Assembly: GCF_001995985.1 (NCBI RefSeq)
Contig: NZ_MUFC01000012.1
Coordinates: 24,396-88,395 of the forward strand
Source of the DNA: Salinivibrio sharmensis
Lineage (GTDB): Bacteria; Pseudomonadota; Gammaproteobacteria; Enterobacterales; Vibrionaceae
DNA length: 64,000 nucleotides
Direction of reading: 5' to 3'
The notes beneath the pieces were generated by a model. That model was given only the letters and a program-made list of their open reading frames with translations. It was not told the origin of the DNA and did not search any database. Position 1 is the stretch's first letter. Each line of letters begins with the position of its first letter. The position numbers and the translations under genes were made by a program. This document shows, one piece after another, positions 8,670 through 19,366 of the stretch.

Positions 8670-11300
8670 ATGGGCAAATCTCTCGTCATCGTGGAGTCCC
8701 CAGCAAAGGCGAAAACGATCAACAAATATCTCGGCAAAGACTTCGTGGTGAAGTCGAGTGTCGGGCATGTTCGTGACTTGCCAACTGGAGCGACGCAAGG
8801 CGGTAAAAAGGCCGCACCTGTGTCCACGAAAGGGCTCAGCGCCGAAGAAAAAGCGCGAATTAAAAAAGAAAAAGAACAGAAGGCGCTCATCAACAAGATG
8901 GGCGTTGATCCTTACAATGGTTGGCAAGCGAAATACCAAGTGTTGCCCGGTAAGGAAAAAGTCGTCGCCGAGCTTAAGTCACTGGCTGAGAAAGCCGACA
9001 ACGTTTATCTCGCAACGGATTTGGACCGCGAAGGGGAGGCCATTGCTTGGCACCTGCGCGAACTGATTGGCGGTGATAACGACCGCTTCAAACGCGTGGT
9101 CTTTAATGAGATCACTAAAAATGCGATCACACAGGCGTTTGAAGCACCGGGTGACGTCAATATCGACGGTGTCAATGCGCAGCAAGCGCGGCGGTTCCTC
9201 GACCGTGTGGTGGGCTTTATGGTTTCACCGCTGCTGTGGAAAAAAGTGGCGCGAGGCTTATCGGCCGGTCGTGTGCAGTCGGTCGCGGTCAAGCTGCTTG
9301 TTGAACGTGAGCATCAGATAAAAGCCTTTATTCCCGAAGAATTTTGGGATGTGCACGCCGATACGCTCACGCCGAAAGAGCAAGCACTGCGTTTGCTCGT
9401 GGCGCAGCAAAACGGTAAGGCGTTTAAGCCGAAGAACAAAGAAGAGGCAATGGCGGCGGTGTCGGCGCTTGAGCGCGCCAGCTTTGAGGTGCGTGATCGC
9501 GAAGATCGCCCGTCAACCAGCAAACCATCAGCGCCTTATATCACCTCAACTTTGCAACAGGCGGCAAGTACGCGCCTGGGCTTTGGGGTGAAGAAAACCA
9601 TGATGCTGGCCCAGCGTCTTTATGAAGCCGGTTATATCACTTACATGCGTACCGACTCGACCAACCTCAGTAAAGAGGCGGTCGAGGCAGCGCGTGGTCA
9701 CATTGCCAGCGAATACGGTGAGAAATACTTACCTGAGTCGGCCAACGTCTATGGGGCAAAAGCCAACGCGCAAGAAGCGCACGAGGCAATTCGTCCGTCA
9801 GATGTCAGTGTAAATGCCGATGATTTGCAGGGGATGGATCCCGATGCGCATCGCCTGTACGACTTGATCTGGCGTCAGTTTGTGGCCTGCCAAATGGTAC
9901 CGGCAAAATATGACTCGACTACCTTGACGGTCGATGCGAGCGATTACACCTTAAAAGCGAAAGGACGTACGCTGCGTTTTGACGGTTGGACTCGGGTACA
10001 GCGACCTTCTGGGAAAAACGAAGATCAAACGTTGCCAGCGGTCGAGGTGGGTGAGTCACTGACACTCGATAAGCTTGATCCCAAGCAGCACTTTACCAAG
10101 CCACCGGCCCGTTATACCGAAGCGGCTTTGGTCAAAGAGTTAGAGAAAGCGGGGATTGGTCGTCCGTCTACCTATGCCTCTATCATTTCCACCATTCAAG
10201 ACCGTGGATATGTGCGAGTCGAAAATCGTCGCTTCTATGCTGAAAAAATGGGCGAGATTGTCACAGACCGTCTCAACCAAAGCTTTGCCGATTTAATGGA
10301 CTACGACTTCACTGCTCGCATGGAAGCGTCGCTCGATAAAATCGCTGAAGGTCAAGCCGACTGGAAAGCGGTGCTTGACGATTTCTTTGCTGACTTTACC
10401 GCTGAGCTAGAGCAAGCGGAGCAGGATGAAGACGAAGGCGGAATGAAGCCCAACTACATGGTAATGACAGATATCGACTGTCCAACCTGTGGACGTAAAA
10501 TGGGGATTCGTACCGCATCGACTGGGGTGTTCCTCGGGTGTTCGGGCTACGCATTACCACCGAAAGAGCGATGCAAAACCACCATCAATTTGATGGATGA
10601 AGATGGCATCGTCAATGTGCTCGAAGAGGACGTTGAAACCGCAGATCTCCGGGCGATGAAGCGTTGCCCGATTTGTGAAACGGCAATGGACTCTTACCTC
10701 ATTGATCAGCATCGCAAGCTGCATGTGTGTGGTAATAACCCGAGCTGTGAAGGTTATGTAGTTGAAAAAGGTGAGTTTAAGCCGAAAGGCTATGATGGGC
10801 CTGTGGTGGAGTGCGACAAATGTGGTTACGACATGGTGCTGAAAAATGGCCGGTTCGGTAAATACATGGGTTGCACTAACGAGGAATGTAAAAACACGCG
10901 TAAGATCCTCAAAAATGGTGACGTGGCGCCACCGAAAGAGGATCCGGTGCACTTCCCAGAGCTGCCATGTGAAAACTCGGACGCCTACTTTGTGCTGCGA
11001 GATGGTGCTTCTGGCCTGTTCATGGCCGCGAGTAATTTCCCGAAATCTCGTGAAACGCGTGCACCGCTGGTGGAAGAGCTTCACCGCTTTAAAGACCGCA
11101 TTTCGGACAAGTTTAAATACCTTGCCGATGCCCCGCAGGAAGATCCCGATGGGCGTCCTACTGTGGTTCGTTTTGCACGTAAAACAAAAGAGAATTACGT
11201 GCGCAGCGAGGAAGACGGTAAACCTACAGGCTGGTCAGCCTTCTTTGTTGATGGCCAGTGGGAAGTCACTGATAAGCGCAAGAAGAAAGCCAAAGCCTAA
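8670..11300 (+). CDS. topA: DNA topoisomerase I
   Basis: A type IA topoisomerase of 876 residues, the usual length for enterobacterial and vibrio TopA; it relaxes negative supercoils. The Toprim domain is at the N-terminus ([33 protein letters not shown] with acidic metal ligands). The catalytic Tyr is Y325 in [16 protein letters not shown]-terminal Cys4 zinc ribbons are visible: CPTCGRKMG...[17 protein letters not shown]...CGNNPSC and CDKCGYDM...YMGCTNEEC. They are followed by a basic tail ending in KRKKKAKA. The ATG at 8670 fits the conserved [16 protein letters not shown] start. A terminator follows. Confidence 0.97.
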   Translation: MGKSLVIVESPAKAKTINKYLGKDFVVKSSVGHVRDLPTGATQGGKKAAPVSTKGLSAEEKARIKKEKEQKALINKMGVDPYNGWQAKYQVLPGKEKVVAELKSLAEKADNVYLATDLDREGEAIAWHLRELIGGDNDRFKRVVFNEITKNAITQAFEAPGDVNIDGVNAQQARRFLDRVVGFMVSPLLWKKVARGLSAGRVQSVAVKLLVEREHQIKAFIPEEFWDVHADTLTPKEQALRLLVAQQNGKAFKPKNKEEAMAAVSALERASFEVRDREDRPSTSKPSAPYITSTLQQAASTRLGFGVKKTMMLAQRLYEAGYITYMRTDSTNLSKEAVEAARGHIASEYGEKYLPESANVYGAKANAQEAHEAIRPSDVSVNADDLQGMDPDAHRLYDLIWRQFVACQMVPAKYDSTTLTVDASDYTLKAKGRTLRFDGWTRVQRPSGKNEDQTLPAVEVGESLTLDKLDPKQHFTKPPARYTEAALVKELEKAGIGRPSTYASIISTIQDRGYVRVENRRFYAEKMGEIVTDRLNQSFADLMDYDFTARMEASLDKIAEGQADWKAVLDDFFADFTAELEQAEQDEDEGGMKPNYMVMTDIDCPTCGRKMGIRTASTGVFLGCSGYALPPKERCKTTINLMDEDGIVNVLEEDVETADLRAMKRCPICETAMDSYLIDQHRKLHVCGNNPSCEGYVVEKGEFKPKGYDGPVVECDKCGYDMVLKNGRFGKYMGCTNEECKNTRKILKNGDVAPPKEDPVHFPELPCENSDAYFVLRDGASGLFMAASNFPKSRETRAPLVEELHRFKDRISDKFKYLADAPQEDPDGRPTVVRFARKTKENYVRSEEDGKPTGWSAFFVDGQWEVTDKRKKKAKA

Positions 11301-11323
11301 TCGGTATACCCGCCAACGACTAA

Positions 11324-11352
11324 ACCCGCCACCAAGGCGGGTTTGTTGTTTT
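11324..11352 (+). terminator. Terminator after topA
   Basis: ACCCGCC / GGCGGGT stem with a 5-nt loop, then TTTGTTGTTTT. Confidence 0.8.
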
Positions 11353-11442
11353 AGGACAAGCTCGCTCTTGCTTGATCCGCACCAATATCTCCTCGACAAC
11401 AGTTGTTAGAATCTCGCCTTTGTCTTTTATCGCTGAGGCGTC

Positions 11443-12366
11443 ATGGAGCTGCACCAACTCGTCAATACACTTGGCCAAGATTTAAAACACCGCTATGGCG
11501 AACGCGTCCATAAACTCACTTTGCATGGGGGTTTTAGCTGCCCAAACCGCGATGGCACGCTCGGGCGAGGAGGCTGTACCTTTTGCAATGTCGCATCGTT
11601 TTCCGATGAAACCGCGCAGCACCAATCCGTTAGTGATCAATTGCGCCTACGCGCCAAAGAAGTAGACCGAGCACGTCGTTATCTGGCGTATTTTCAAGCC
11701 TACACCAGTACATATGATGAAGTAGAGCGATTAAAGGCCCTGTACGAGCAAGCATTAGCGCGTGAAAACATGGTCGGGCTGTGTGTCGGTACACGGCCAG
11801 ATTGTGTGCCTGACCAGGTGTTAACGCTGTTGGCGGACTATCGTCAACAAGGGTTTGAAGTCTGGCTAGAGCTTGGTTTGCAAACGGGGCATGATAAGAC
11901 GTTGAAGCGCATTAATCGCGGCCATGATGTGGCGGTGTACGAGCGAATCACCCGACAAGCTCGTGCGCTCGGTATCAAAGTATGCACGCATTTGATTGTT
12001 GGCTTGCCTGGTGAGGGTATCACCGACCATCAAACAACGATTGACCGTGTCGTGAACACAGGCACCGATGGCATCAAATTGCATCCTTTGCATATTGTAG
12101 AGGGCAGTACCATGGCGAAAGCGTGGCGGGCGGGACGTCAAAGCGACATCACGTTAGACGCCTACGTTGACAGTGCCACGATGATGATCCAGCGAACGCC
12201 CCCTGACGTGGTGTATCATCGCGTGTCTGCGAACGCGCGCCCACCAACGTTACTGGCCCCTTCATGGTGCGAAAATCGCTGGCTAGCGATGACGGCCATT
12301 GCTAACCAGCTGGACAAACATGGCGCACAAGGCGCTGCGCTCGGAACTGCTTTTATTGCGCGTTAG
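11443..12366 (+). CDS. yhcC: YhcC-family radical SAM protein
   Basis: A 307-residue radical SAM enzyme of the TIGR01212/YhcC family. The 4Fe-4S cysteines lie in GFSCPNRDGTLGRGGCTFCN, a spacing wider than the common CxxxCxxC and typical of this family. VGLPGEG and LHPLHIVEGS are further conserved blocks. The reaction is not established. The 3' end overlaps the convergent RND gene by 14 bp, so the two transcripts must overlap. Confidence 0.88.
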   Translation: MELHQLVNTLGQDLKHRYGERVHKLTLHGGFSCPNRDGTLGRGGCTFCNVASFSDETAQHQSVSDQLRLRAKEVDRARRYLAYFQAYTSTYDEVERLKALYEQALARENMVGLCVGTRPDCVPDQVLTLLADYRQQGFEVWLELGLQTGHDKTLKRINRGHDVAVYERITRQARALGIKVCTHLIVGLPGEGITDHQTTIDRVVNTGTDGIKLHPLHIVEGSTMAKAWRAGRQSDITLDAYVDSATMMIQRTPPDVVYHRVSANARPPTLLAPSWCENRWLAMTAIANQLDKHGAQGAALGTAFIAR

Positions 12367-15300
12367 GCTTTGACTGTGATGAGGAAACGCCGGGAGTGAG
12401 CCGGCGCAGCAGCTGTCCAATATCTTGCAACATCAGATATAAACACGGTACCAAGAACAGCGTCAGCAAGGTGGCAAACATCACCGCAAAGCCAAGTGCG
12501 ACGGCCATCGGGATCACAAATCTTGCTTGCAGGCTGGTTTCAAACATGATGGGTAACACGCCCGCAAAGGTGGTGATAGACGTCAGTGTGATCGCCCGAA
12601 AACGGGCACAGCCTGCGTCGATCACTGCTTTTTTGATCGCAACCCCCGCGTGACGCGCTCGATTAATATAGTCAGTCATCACCAGCGCATCGTTGACCAC
12701 CACGCCTGCTGCGGCAATCAAACCAAAGGTCGACATCATACTTAAATCGATATCAAACCAATAATGTCCCCAAATAGCGCCCGTTAAGCTAAAAGGGATC
12801 ACCGACATGATAATCAGCGGTTGCGTATAGCTTTTTAAGGGCACGGCTAATAACGCATAGACTACAATCATCCCGGCGACAAAGAACAGCTTTTGTTCAT
12901 CTTGCTGTGCCTGCTGCTCTTCAATTGAGCCACTGAGTTCACTGGTAACATCCGGATAATCGGCTAAAACTTCAGGGATCACCGATTGTTGAATGGTCTC
13001 AACCACTTGATTGGGTTCGACTAACTCTTCATCAATTGCCCCATAGACATAAACCGTTCTAAATCCTGCTTCGCGGCGCAGGCTACTCACCCCAGGTTGC
13101 TGTTCAAGTTTAACCACATCGCCTAACATAACTTGTTGACCGGTTGGGGTGGTGATCACCGCGTAACGTAGTGATGAAAAGGCCTCCCGGGTTAACTTGG
13201 GGTAGCGAACCATGACTTTTATCTCTTCACCGTCACGGATTAGGCGTTGTGCTTCGCCCCCGTAAAAACTTCCACCGACTTGCTGGGCAATGGTGGTGAG
13301 ATCCAACCCCAAATCATGAGCGACCGGGGTGAGGGAGATCAATACTTCCTGACTACCTGAATCGATTGACGAGGAGATATCAAAAAGGCCAGCTTGTTGA
13401 TTCAGGCGAGACATCAAGGCGCGACCTGCTGCGTTAAGTGTGTCAATGTCAGGGCCAAATAATAGAAAACCGAACTCATCACCTTGTTCTCCACCATTCA
13501 CGTCATCTTGAATGGTGAGTTTTTTAACCCCTGGGATCTCCGGCATCGCCTCGCGCCAGCGCCGAGATAGCTCGAAGGTGGTAAAGGGGCGCAAGGTGTC
13601 ATCGACTAAGGGGATCACCAGCTGTCCAGATGTTCGTCCTTCGTTAAACACCAGGGTGTCTTGCACCATGGCTTGCCCTGTTGCTTCCTCTGTCTTTGCA
13701 TCGACGTGATAAACCATGTCTTCAATGGCTTTAAGCGCAGCAATGGTTTGCTCACTGGACGCATTGTTGTTCATCTCCAGCCGAATATTGGGAAAATCAT
13801 GCGGGACTTTGGGCGTGGGGACCATACGCACATGACTGGCGACCACCAATGAAATACTGATAGCTAATAAGGCACCAAATAATGCGAAAGCCGACCAGCG
13901 CCAATGTACCGCGAAAGTGACGGCGCGGCGGTATGGTCCATTCACAAAACGATGAAATTGCCGATTAAAGCGCTGTCGGAAGCTATTTGGTTTGGGCGCG
14001 GAAAAGTGGGTATGCGCCAAGTGAGCGGGCAAAATAAGCTTCGACTCTACCAAGCTAAAGATAAGGCACAAGATGACGATTGACGCGATGCCAAAGAAAA
14101 AAGCGCGTTCAGGGCCGCTCGACATAATAAAGGGAGCAAACACTGCAATGGTGGTCAGTACCCCAAAAGTGGCAGGGGTGGCAACACGCTGCGCGCCTGC
14201 GACAACGTTTTGAATGCCGCCGCCTTTGTGTTCCACTTCGGTATAGACACTTTCACCGATAACGATCGCGTCATCGACGACGATCCCCAGCACCATAATA
14301 AACGCAAACAGTGAGACGATATTGATGCTGACCCCAATCACTGGCATTAGCATGACGGCACCAAGAAAACAGACAGGCAAACCGATAAGCACCCAGAGCG
14401 CAAGTTTGAAGCGCAAGAATAATGTGAGTAGCAAAGCGACCAGTACAGCACCTTGTAATAAGTTTTTCAGCATCATATCAAGGCGCGCGTTGAGGTAGTG
14501 TGTCATGTCTACCACCGATTTGAGCGCGAGCCCGGCGGGCAATGCTGCGTTTTTGTTTTGTATGTAACCTTTGACTGCATCAGCGACAGTGACCATGTTT
14601 TCGCTCGCTGTGGCGTTCACTGAGAGAAAAATTGCGTTTTTCCCTGAGTATTTAAAATAGCGTTCGCCCTCCGTAAACCCATCTTTAATCGTGGCAATAT
14701 CCTGCAGCAACAGCTGACTGCCGTTGGGGCCAATTTTGATTGGGATCTGGCGAAATTCATCACCGCGGTAGCGTTGATTCTCGACACGAATCGCAATCAT
14801 TCCGCTATCGGTGCGCACTTCACCGGCAGAGAAGTTGGCGGAATAGCGGGCAATGGCATCACTCACCTGGTTAAGCGTGAGGTTATACTTGCGCAGAATG
14901 CGTGGTGCCACCTCGATGGCAATTTCGTAGGTGGGGGCACTGAGCTCCACCAAGGTGACGTCTTTAAGCTGGAGGAGTTCGTCTTCAATATCCTGTGCCG
15001 CGCGCTTAAGCTCAGTCAGTGGCTTATTGCCCACCACCGCCATTTGAATAACGGGTTGGCGAAACTCCACTTGCGCCACGTTCAGCGGCTCCATCGATGC
15101 TGGGAGGTTAGAGAGGGCGTCGACTTCTTGTTTGACCCTATCAAGCACTTGGTTAAGATCTTCGCCAACATCGACTTCGATTTCTACTTGGCCAAAGCCA
15201 CGCCGCGCGGTTGAAACCACTGATTCAATGCCCGTGACATCTTTAATGGCCTCTTCGACTTTAACCAGAATACTTTCTTCGACCTCTTGTGGAGATGCCC

Positions 15301-15481
15301 CCGGATAGTCCGCTGTGATATGGATATAGTTGATCTCGATGTTAGGGAACATCTGGCGTTGAATGAAAAAATAACTGGCCACCCCCATAACCAGAACAAA
15401 CACCATGATCAGGTTCGCGGCGACAGGGTTGTGGGCGAAGTAGGCAATGATCCCGCGCGAGTGTGCGTCAGTGTTACTCAT
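12353..15481 (-). CDS. RND-family efflux pump, inner-membrane subunit
   Basis: A 1042-residue proton-driven RND transporter of the AcrB/MMPL superfamily. The topology is duplicated: a TM near residue 20, a large periplasmic loop, TM bundle at about 335-480, a second TM near 530, second periplasmic loop, and bundle at about 860-1020. The relay motif GIVVDDAIVIGESV in TM4 carries the essential Asp pair, and VVVNDALVMTDYINRAR is its counterpart in the second half. The start ATG overlaps the adaptor stop by 8 nt, so the two are translationally coupled. No TolC-type gene is present; the pump would use one encoded elsewhere. Substrate unknown; multidrug or lipophilic efflux is likely. Confidence 0.92.
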   Translation of the reverse strand: MSNTDAHSRGIIAYFAHNPVAANLIMVFVLVMGVASYFFIQRQMFPNIEINYIHITADYPGASPQEVEESILVKVEEAIKDVTGIESVVSTARRGFGQVEIEVDVGEDLNQVLDRVKQEVDALSNLPASMEPLNVAQVEFRQPVIQMAVVGNKPLTELKRAAQDIEDELLQLKDVTLVELSAPTYEIAIEVAPRILRKYNLTLNQVSDAIARYSANFSAGEVRTDSGMIAIRVENQRYRGDEFRQIPIKIGPNGSQLLLQDIATIKDGFTEGERYFKYSGKNAIFLSVNATASENMVTVADAVKGYIQNKNAALPAGLALKSVVDMTHYLNARLDMMLKNLLQGAVLVALLLTLFLRFKLALWVLIGLPVCFLGAVMLMPVIGVSINIVSLFAFIMVLGIVVDDAIVIGESVYTEVEHKGGGIQNVVAGAQRVATPATFGVLTTIAVFAPFIMSSGPERAFFFGIASIVILCLIFSLVESKLILPAHLAHTHFSAPKPNSFRQRFNRQFHRFVNGPYRRAVTFAVHWRWSAFALFGALLAISISLVVASHVRMVPTPKVPHDFPNIRLEMNNNASSEQTIAALKAIEDMVYHVDAKTEEATGQAMVQDTLVFNEGRTSGQLVIPLVDDTLRPFTTFELSRRWREAMPEIPGVKKLTIQDDVNGGEQGDEFGFLLFGPDIDTLNAAGRALMSRLNQQAGLFDISSSIDSGSQEVLISLTPVAHDLGLDLTTIAQQVGGSFYGGEAQRLIRDGEEIKVMVRYPKLTREAFSSLRYAVITTPTGQQVMLGDVVKLEQQPGVSSLRREAGFRTVYVYGAIDEELVEPNQVVETIQQSVIPEVLADYPDVTSELSGSIEEQQAQQDEQKLFFVAGMIVVYALLAVPLKSYTQPLIIMSVIPFSLTGAIWGHYWFDIDLSMMSTFGLIAAAGVVVNDALVMTDYINRARHAGVAIKKAVIDAGCARFRAITLTSITTFAGVLPIMFETSLQARFVIPMAVALGFAVMFATLLTLFLVPCLYLMLQDIGQLLRRLTPGVSSSQSKPNAQ

Positions 15482-16619
15482 CGTCGCCCTCCGTTGATAC
15501 CTCGGATGACAGCCGTACTGTCATGCCTGGCTCTGGGAACTCTGGCGGTGTCGTAACGACTTGGTCATTCGGTGTCAGCCCCTGATCGGCGTAGATATAT
15601 TGACCTTCGGTTCTTACGACACGCAGAGTGCGAGGGGAGAGTTTTCCGGCTTGATCAACCACCCACACTTGACGGTTATTGATTATAGACTGAGGCAGTT
15701 TGAATACGCGCTCTAACGTCTTTCCTTTGAAGGTTGCTTCGACATAGCTGCCAAAAGGAAGAGCTGGCTGAGCCGATTGAATGCCATATGGGTCGTCAAG
15801 GCGCACTACCACTCGCATCATTCGCGTACTTTGCTCGACGATGCCTAGATCGCGCACAAGCTTTGCCTGGCGTTGAATCGGTTCGCTGCCGTTGCGAACT
15901 AAGTGCACATCAGTACCTGGCAATGGCTTGGGGAGAAAAAGGCTATCGAAGCCAGCGATTGGGAGATGGATCTCCGCAGCTTCAACGCTGTTAAGCGTGC
16001 CTACATGCGTCCCGGCGCTGATGTATTGGCCGGTACCGATGTCGCGTGACACCACAAGTGCATCGTAAGGGGCAGTCACTTGGCAGTTGTCTAAGTCGCG
16101 TTGTGCGCGTTTTAACGCTGCTTGCGCTGATTTTACCCGGGCTTTTGCACTGAGTACTTGTGGCTTGCGTAAGTAGAGATCGGTGACTTGTGAGGGAGGA
16201 AGGCTTTTTGCCTGACGTTTTGCCACCGCTGCCTGGGCTTGTTCTTCAATTAGCGCTGCTTTGGCGCTGGCCAGATCGGCCTCGGCAGTTAACACTGCGG
16301 CTTGATAGTTATCTGGCTCAATGGAAAGCAGCACCTCGCCACGCTTAACAATGCCACCTGCAACGAAGTTTGGATGCCACGTAACCACTTCACCCGACAC
16401 TTGGGCAGAAAGCTGTGTGGTTTCTAACGGGGTAACTTCGCCGTGGGCCCGCAAGAGCACTTGGTGTTGTGTGGGCTGCACAACGCGTGTTTCAACAATC
16501 GGCGGTGGTGGTGCCGCGTCACCTTGTTGGGGGGCGGACTTTGTTGCCGCGATGGCGGTATAGCCGAGGTAGCCAAGACCGAGAATTATAAGGGGTAAAA
16601 ACCAACGTAGTCCTTTCAT
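15474..16619 (-). CDS. RND efflux periplasmic adaptor (membrane fusion protein)
   Basis: A 381-residue HlyD/AcrA-type adaptor. A single N-terminal membrane anchor (WFLPLIILGLGYLGYTAIA) has no lipobox. It is followed by a split biotinyl-lipoyl domain (about 60-95 and 185-215), an alpha-helical hairpin rich in Ala/Gln (about 100-170) and beta-barrel/membrane-proximal domains. It is the first gene of a two-gene operon with the pump. ATG 16619 is preceded by GGATCC about 8 nt upstream. Confidence 0.9.
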   Translation of the reverse strand: MKGLRWFLPLIILGLGYLGYTAIAATKSAPQQGDAAPPPPIVETRVVQPTQHQVLLRAHGEVTPLETTQLSAQVSGEVVTWHPNFVAGGIVKRGEVLLSIEPDNYQAAVLTAEADLASAKAALIEEQAQAAVAKRQAKSLPPSQVTDLYLRKPQVLSAKARVKSAQAALKRAQRDLDNCQVTAPYDALVVSRDIGTGQYISAGTHVGTLNSVEAAEIHLPIAGFDSLFLPKPLPGTDVHLVRNGSEPIQRQAKLVRDLGIVEQSTRMMRVVVRLDDPYGIQSAQPALPFGSYVEATFKGKTLERVFKLPQSIINNRQVWVVDQAGKLSPRTLRVVRTEGQYIYADQGLTPNDQVVTTPPEFPEPGMTVRLSSEVSTEGDDE

Positions 16620-17421
16620 TAATGCCGGGATCCTTTTTCGCCATAGCGTGGTGATATGTTGCGCTTTAGGGTGAGCTTAACGCTTCATTGACTAATTTAT
16701 CACGCGAATTTGTGGATTGAATGACAGGTCAACCTAACTTTTGATGCGCATCAGTTTTTCCACAGGGGTCAGTACGGCTTGATATGCAACAGCGATCGTT
16801 GGACGACGGCGCATCAACGTCTAAGTGCCAAGACGAGGTTTTGTCACGGATGAGTACCGAGAAGTAAATCCAGTCGTAATCGTAGTTATTTTTCATAATA
16901 AAATTACATGCCCCCTCGATGTTATGCGTCTTTTTGCCGTTTTTAACGATAATAAAACCTTTTTTATGTAAAAAAATACCTTCCCTTATCCATTTTTCTC
17001 TCGTTAATTTCGTAATAAAAATAAGTTGGACGGTTTTTGTCGTTTTTGACGTGATTTTATATCCATGTTTTATGATATTTATTCCATATTGTTTGCATGA
17101 AGTGCTTGTCTGCGGGTACGGTGACTTTTGGTTTTTTTATTTAAGTTGTTGTTTATAATGCTTTTTTGTTTTTTGCTGGATAAGATCTATGTCATAAAAC
17201 GGTCAAAAACATGCTCTAGTTCATATTATTCGCATTAAAAATTAAGCCGTGATTGATATTTTTCTTTGCGTAATTAGTCTGAAGGTGTGGCTACACGAAA
17301 TGTGTAAGCAGCGGGGGAAAGCTGAAATATGTTTCTTAGCTTTCAAATCGGTTTTGCACTCGACAAAACTTAATAAATCAACGAGGCAAAACCCGTATCT
17401 TGCAGATAGCAGGAGTCTTTC
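16620..17421. other. 802-bp AT-rich intergenic region upstream of the porin
   Basis: No convincing gene. From about 16880 to 17260 the DNA is very AT-rich with many T tracts; a hydrophobic 79-codon reading frame at 16919-17158 is best explained by T-richness. The region presumably holds the porin promoter and regulator sites (ToxR/OmpR-type and H-NS binding would be typical), but no specific site can be assigned. Confidence 0.5.
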
Positions 17422-18471
17422 ATGAATAAGATTTTTAAGCGTTCGCTTATTAGTGCAGTGGTTGCATTAGGATCAACTGGTGCAATGGCCGCCGACCACG
17501 AAGGTGTGGTTGGTGTTTTGACTGACTACAATGTCGACCTTTATGGTGTTGCGGCTATTTCAGCCTTCAACCAAGAAGATGGTAACGGCTACGACTATGA
17601 GAATGAATCTCGCGTCGGGGTTCGAGCCGGTAAGGCGTTTAATGAAGATGTCTATATCTTCATGCAAATCGAATCAGGGTATGTCGGTGAAGATGGCACA
17701 GGCGCAACATTAGGTAATCGTGATACTTTCATTGGTATGAGAGGGGATTGGGGGCAAGTGCGTTTTGGTCGTATGTTGACGCCAATGTACGAGGTCGTTG
17801 ATTGGCCCTATTCGAACCCTGGGTTAGGCCGCGTTTTTGACTGGGGGGCGGACACCAAGTCGCATTATGATCGTAAGGGCGATATTGCCCGTTATGACTC
17901 GCCAGACTTTGATGGTTTTAGTTTCGATGTCTCGGTTGGACGCGGTGATAAAGATCGCAAAGGGTCAAACCACTTTGGGGCTGCGGTGCATTATACAGTG
18001 GCAGAAGCCTTTACGCTGCACGGCGGTTACGAGTACAACTCTAATTATGAGACTGATATTGATAATTATGAGGGTGATATTGATACTAAGGCCTATTTAG
18101 CCGGTATTGAGGTACCCCTTCCAGGGGGCTTTAAGATTTCAGCGGCCTATAAATACAATGACGGCGTATATAAAGTTGGTGATTCAGACCCGCTGAAGAC
18201 CTATAACGGTGTAGAGTCTGAACAAGAGCAAATATCCGTTGTCGGTGATTATTGGAACGGGCCTTGGGGATTCCGTTTGGGTTATGCGGCGAATGGTGAT
18301 TCGGATCTTGACAACAATGTAGATGTCGATGATAGCGACTCCGTCATTGCTGGTCAGTTGATGTACTCGAAGAATGGTTTCTTACCTTATCTTCGTATTG
18401 GCCAGCACGATGCGGGCAATCTAGAGGACAAAAAAGCGTTTGCCCGTTTGGGTATCGAATATAACTTTTAA
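17422..18471 (+). CDS. OmpU/OmpC-type general porin
   Basis: A 349-residue outer-membrane trimeric porin. The signal peptide MNKIFKRSLISAVVALGSTGAMA is cleaved before ADHEG. The mature part has alternating beta-strands, acidic loops (for example DSDLDNNVDVDDSDS), a PGLGRVFDWG constriction-loop-like segment, and ends ...ARLGIEYNF with a C-terminal Phe. ATG 17422 follows AGGAG. High acidic content suits a marine or halophilic host. It is likely strongly expressed and osmotically or ToxR-regulated, judging from the long AT-rich upstream region (inference). Confidence 0.92.
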   Translation: MNKIFKRSLISAVVALGSTGAMAADHEGVVGVLTDYNVDLYGVAAISAFNQEDGNGYDYENESRVGVRAGKAFNEDVYIFMQIESGYVGEDGTGATLGNRDTFIGMRGDWGQVRFGRMLTPMYEVVDWPYSNPGLGRVFDWGADTKSHYDRKGDIARYDSPDFDGFSFDVSVGRGDKDRKGSNHFGAAVHYTVAEAFTLHGGYEYNSNYETDIDNYEGDIDTKAYLAGIEVPLPGGFKISAAYKYNDGVYKVGDSDPLKTYNGVESEQEQISVVGDYWNGPWGFRLGYAANGDSDLDNNVDVDDSDSVIAGQLMYSKNGFLPYLRIGQHDAGNLEDKKAFARLGIEYNF

Positions 18472-18502
18472 CAGTAACACTTTGCCTTTCTATTCTTTTT
18501 TG

Positions 18503-18527
18503 CCGGCCAGGATGGCCGGTTTTTTTA
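18503..18527 (+). terminator. Terminator after the porin
   Basis: CCGGCCA (18503-18509) and TGGCCGG (18513-18519) with a 3-nt loop, then eight T. The following lipoprotein gene starts only 20 bp later, so it needs read-through or its own promoter. Confidence 0.85.
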
Positions 18528-18547
18528 AATTCCTGTAAGGGGGCTGT

Positions 18548-19366
18548 ATGAAAGCAACTTTCCGTCTTGTGATCGCATCGAGTTGTCTACTTATTGTCGG
18601 TTGTACTAGCTTTGATTCGTCGAGCCAATTTGATGATGTTGCGAGTTCAGTGAAAGAGCGTCGCCACTATGTGCAGGTGGTGACGAAATCTATCACGCCA
18701 GACATTCAGGTCTTGTCTGGGACGAATGTCGTTAAAGCCAGTGCGAATTATGTGGCGAACTATCCCGTTGATAAGTCAGCAGGCCCCGACGTGGCTCCTT
18801 CCAGATTGATGACCGAGGTATCGTATTTCAAAAACTATCAAGAGTATGAAAACGTCACCATCAATGGTGAAATGGTGTCGCTTAAAAATACCCAAGTAAC
18901 CTCAGAGACGTGTACAGAGCATTGTGTGACGACGCAATATGTATCATTTCCATTATCTCCAGATACCGTCGCCAATTGGCCTGAACAACAGGTAACCTAC
19001 ACATTTAGCAGTTCTGGAGGCGGGAATCGGGTGCAATTATCGATTCCGAAAGCTTACTTTCTTGCGGCCTACGATGAGGTTTCGCGAGTATTGGGGCAAC
19101 AAAGCCAGTCCGTTGTATCCGCTAGTCAGCCAACCTCTGTGAAGGCTAAGGAAGAGAAACCAGAAGCAATGGTAAACTACTGGTATCAGCAAGCGAGTGA
19201 CGCCGAGCGTCGCGACTTTGCGGATTGGGCGTTTGCGCATCGTGATGGAAGCGGTGTACTGCCGACCACTCAAAGTCAGCCTTTGCAGATGATGGGATAT
19301 TGGTATCAGCAGGCGACTGCTACCTCGCGGAAAGCCATCCTTACTTGGTTACTAAACCAGTCCTAG
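18548..19366 (+). CDS. Lipoprotein with duplicated C-terminal YWYQQA repeat
   Basis: A 272-residue protein with a lipoprotein signal (LLIVGC, Cys 19). The family is not recognised. The N-terminal domain (about 25-180) is beta-rich. A paired-Cys segment (ETCTEHCVTTQ) lies near residue 120. The C-terminal third has two copies of a 25-residue helical motif of the form M-x2-YWYQQA-x4-R-x5-W, at about 214 and 249. The stop codon overlaps the end of the convergent MocR gene by 4 bp. It sits directly behind the porin, so an envelope role is possible, but no function is assigned. Confidence 0.75.
   Translation: MKATFRLVIASSCLLIVGCTSFDSSSQFDDVASSVKERRHYVQVVTKSITPDIQVLSGTNVVKASANYVANYPVDKSAGPDVAPSRLMTEVSYFKNYQEYENVTINGEMVSLKNTQVTSETCTEHCVTTQYVSFPLSPDTVANWPEQQVTYTFSSSGGGNRVQLSIPKAYFLAAYDEVSRVLGQQSQSVVSASQPTSVKAKEEKPEAMVNYWYQQASDAERRDFADWAFAHRDGSGVLPTTQSQPLQMMGYWYQQATATSRKAILTWLLNQS

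Noticed and set aside
16919..17158. 79-codon hydrophobic frame on the plus strand
   Set aside because: It arises in T-rich DNA (poly-Phe/Leu), has no ribosome site and no family resemblance.
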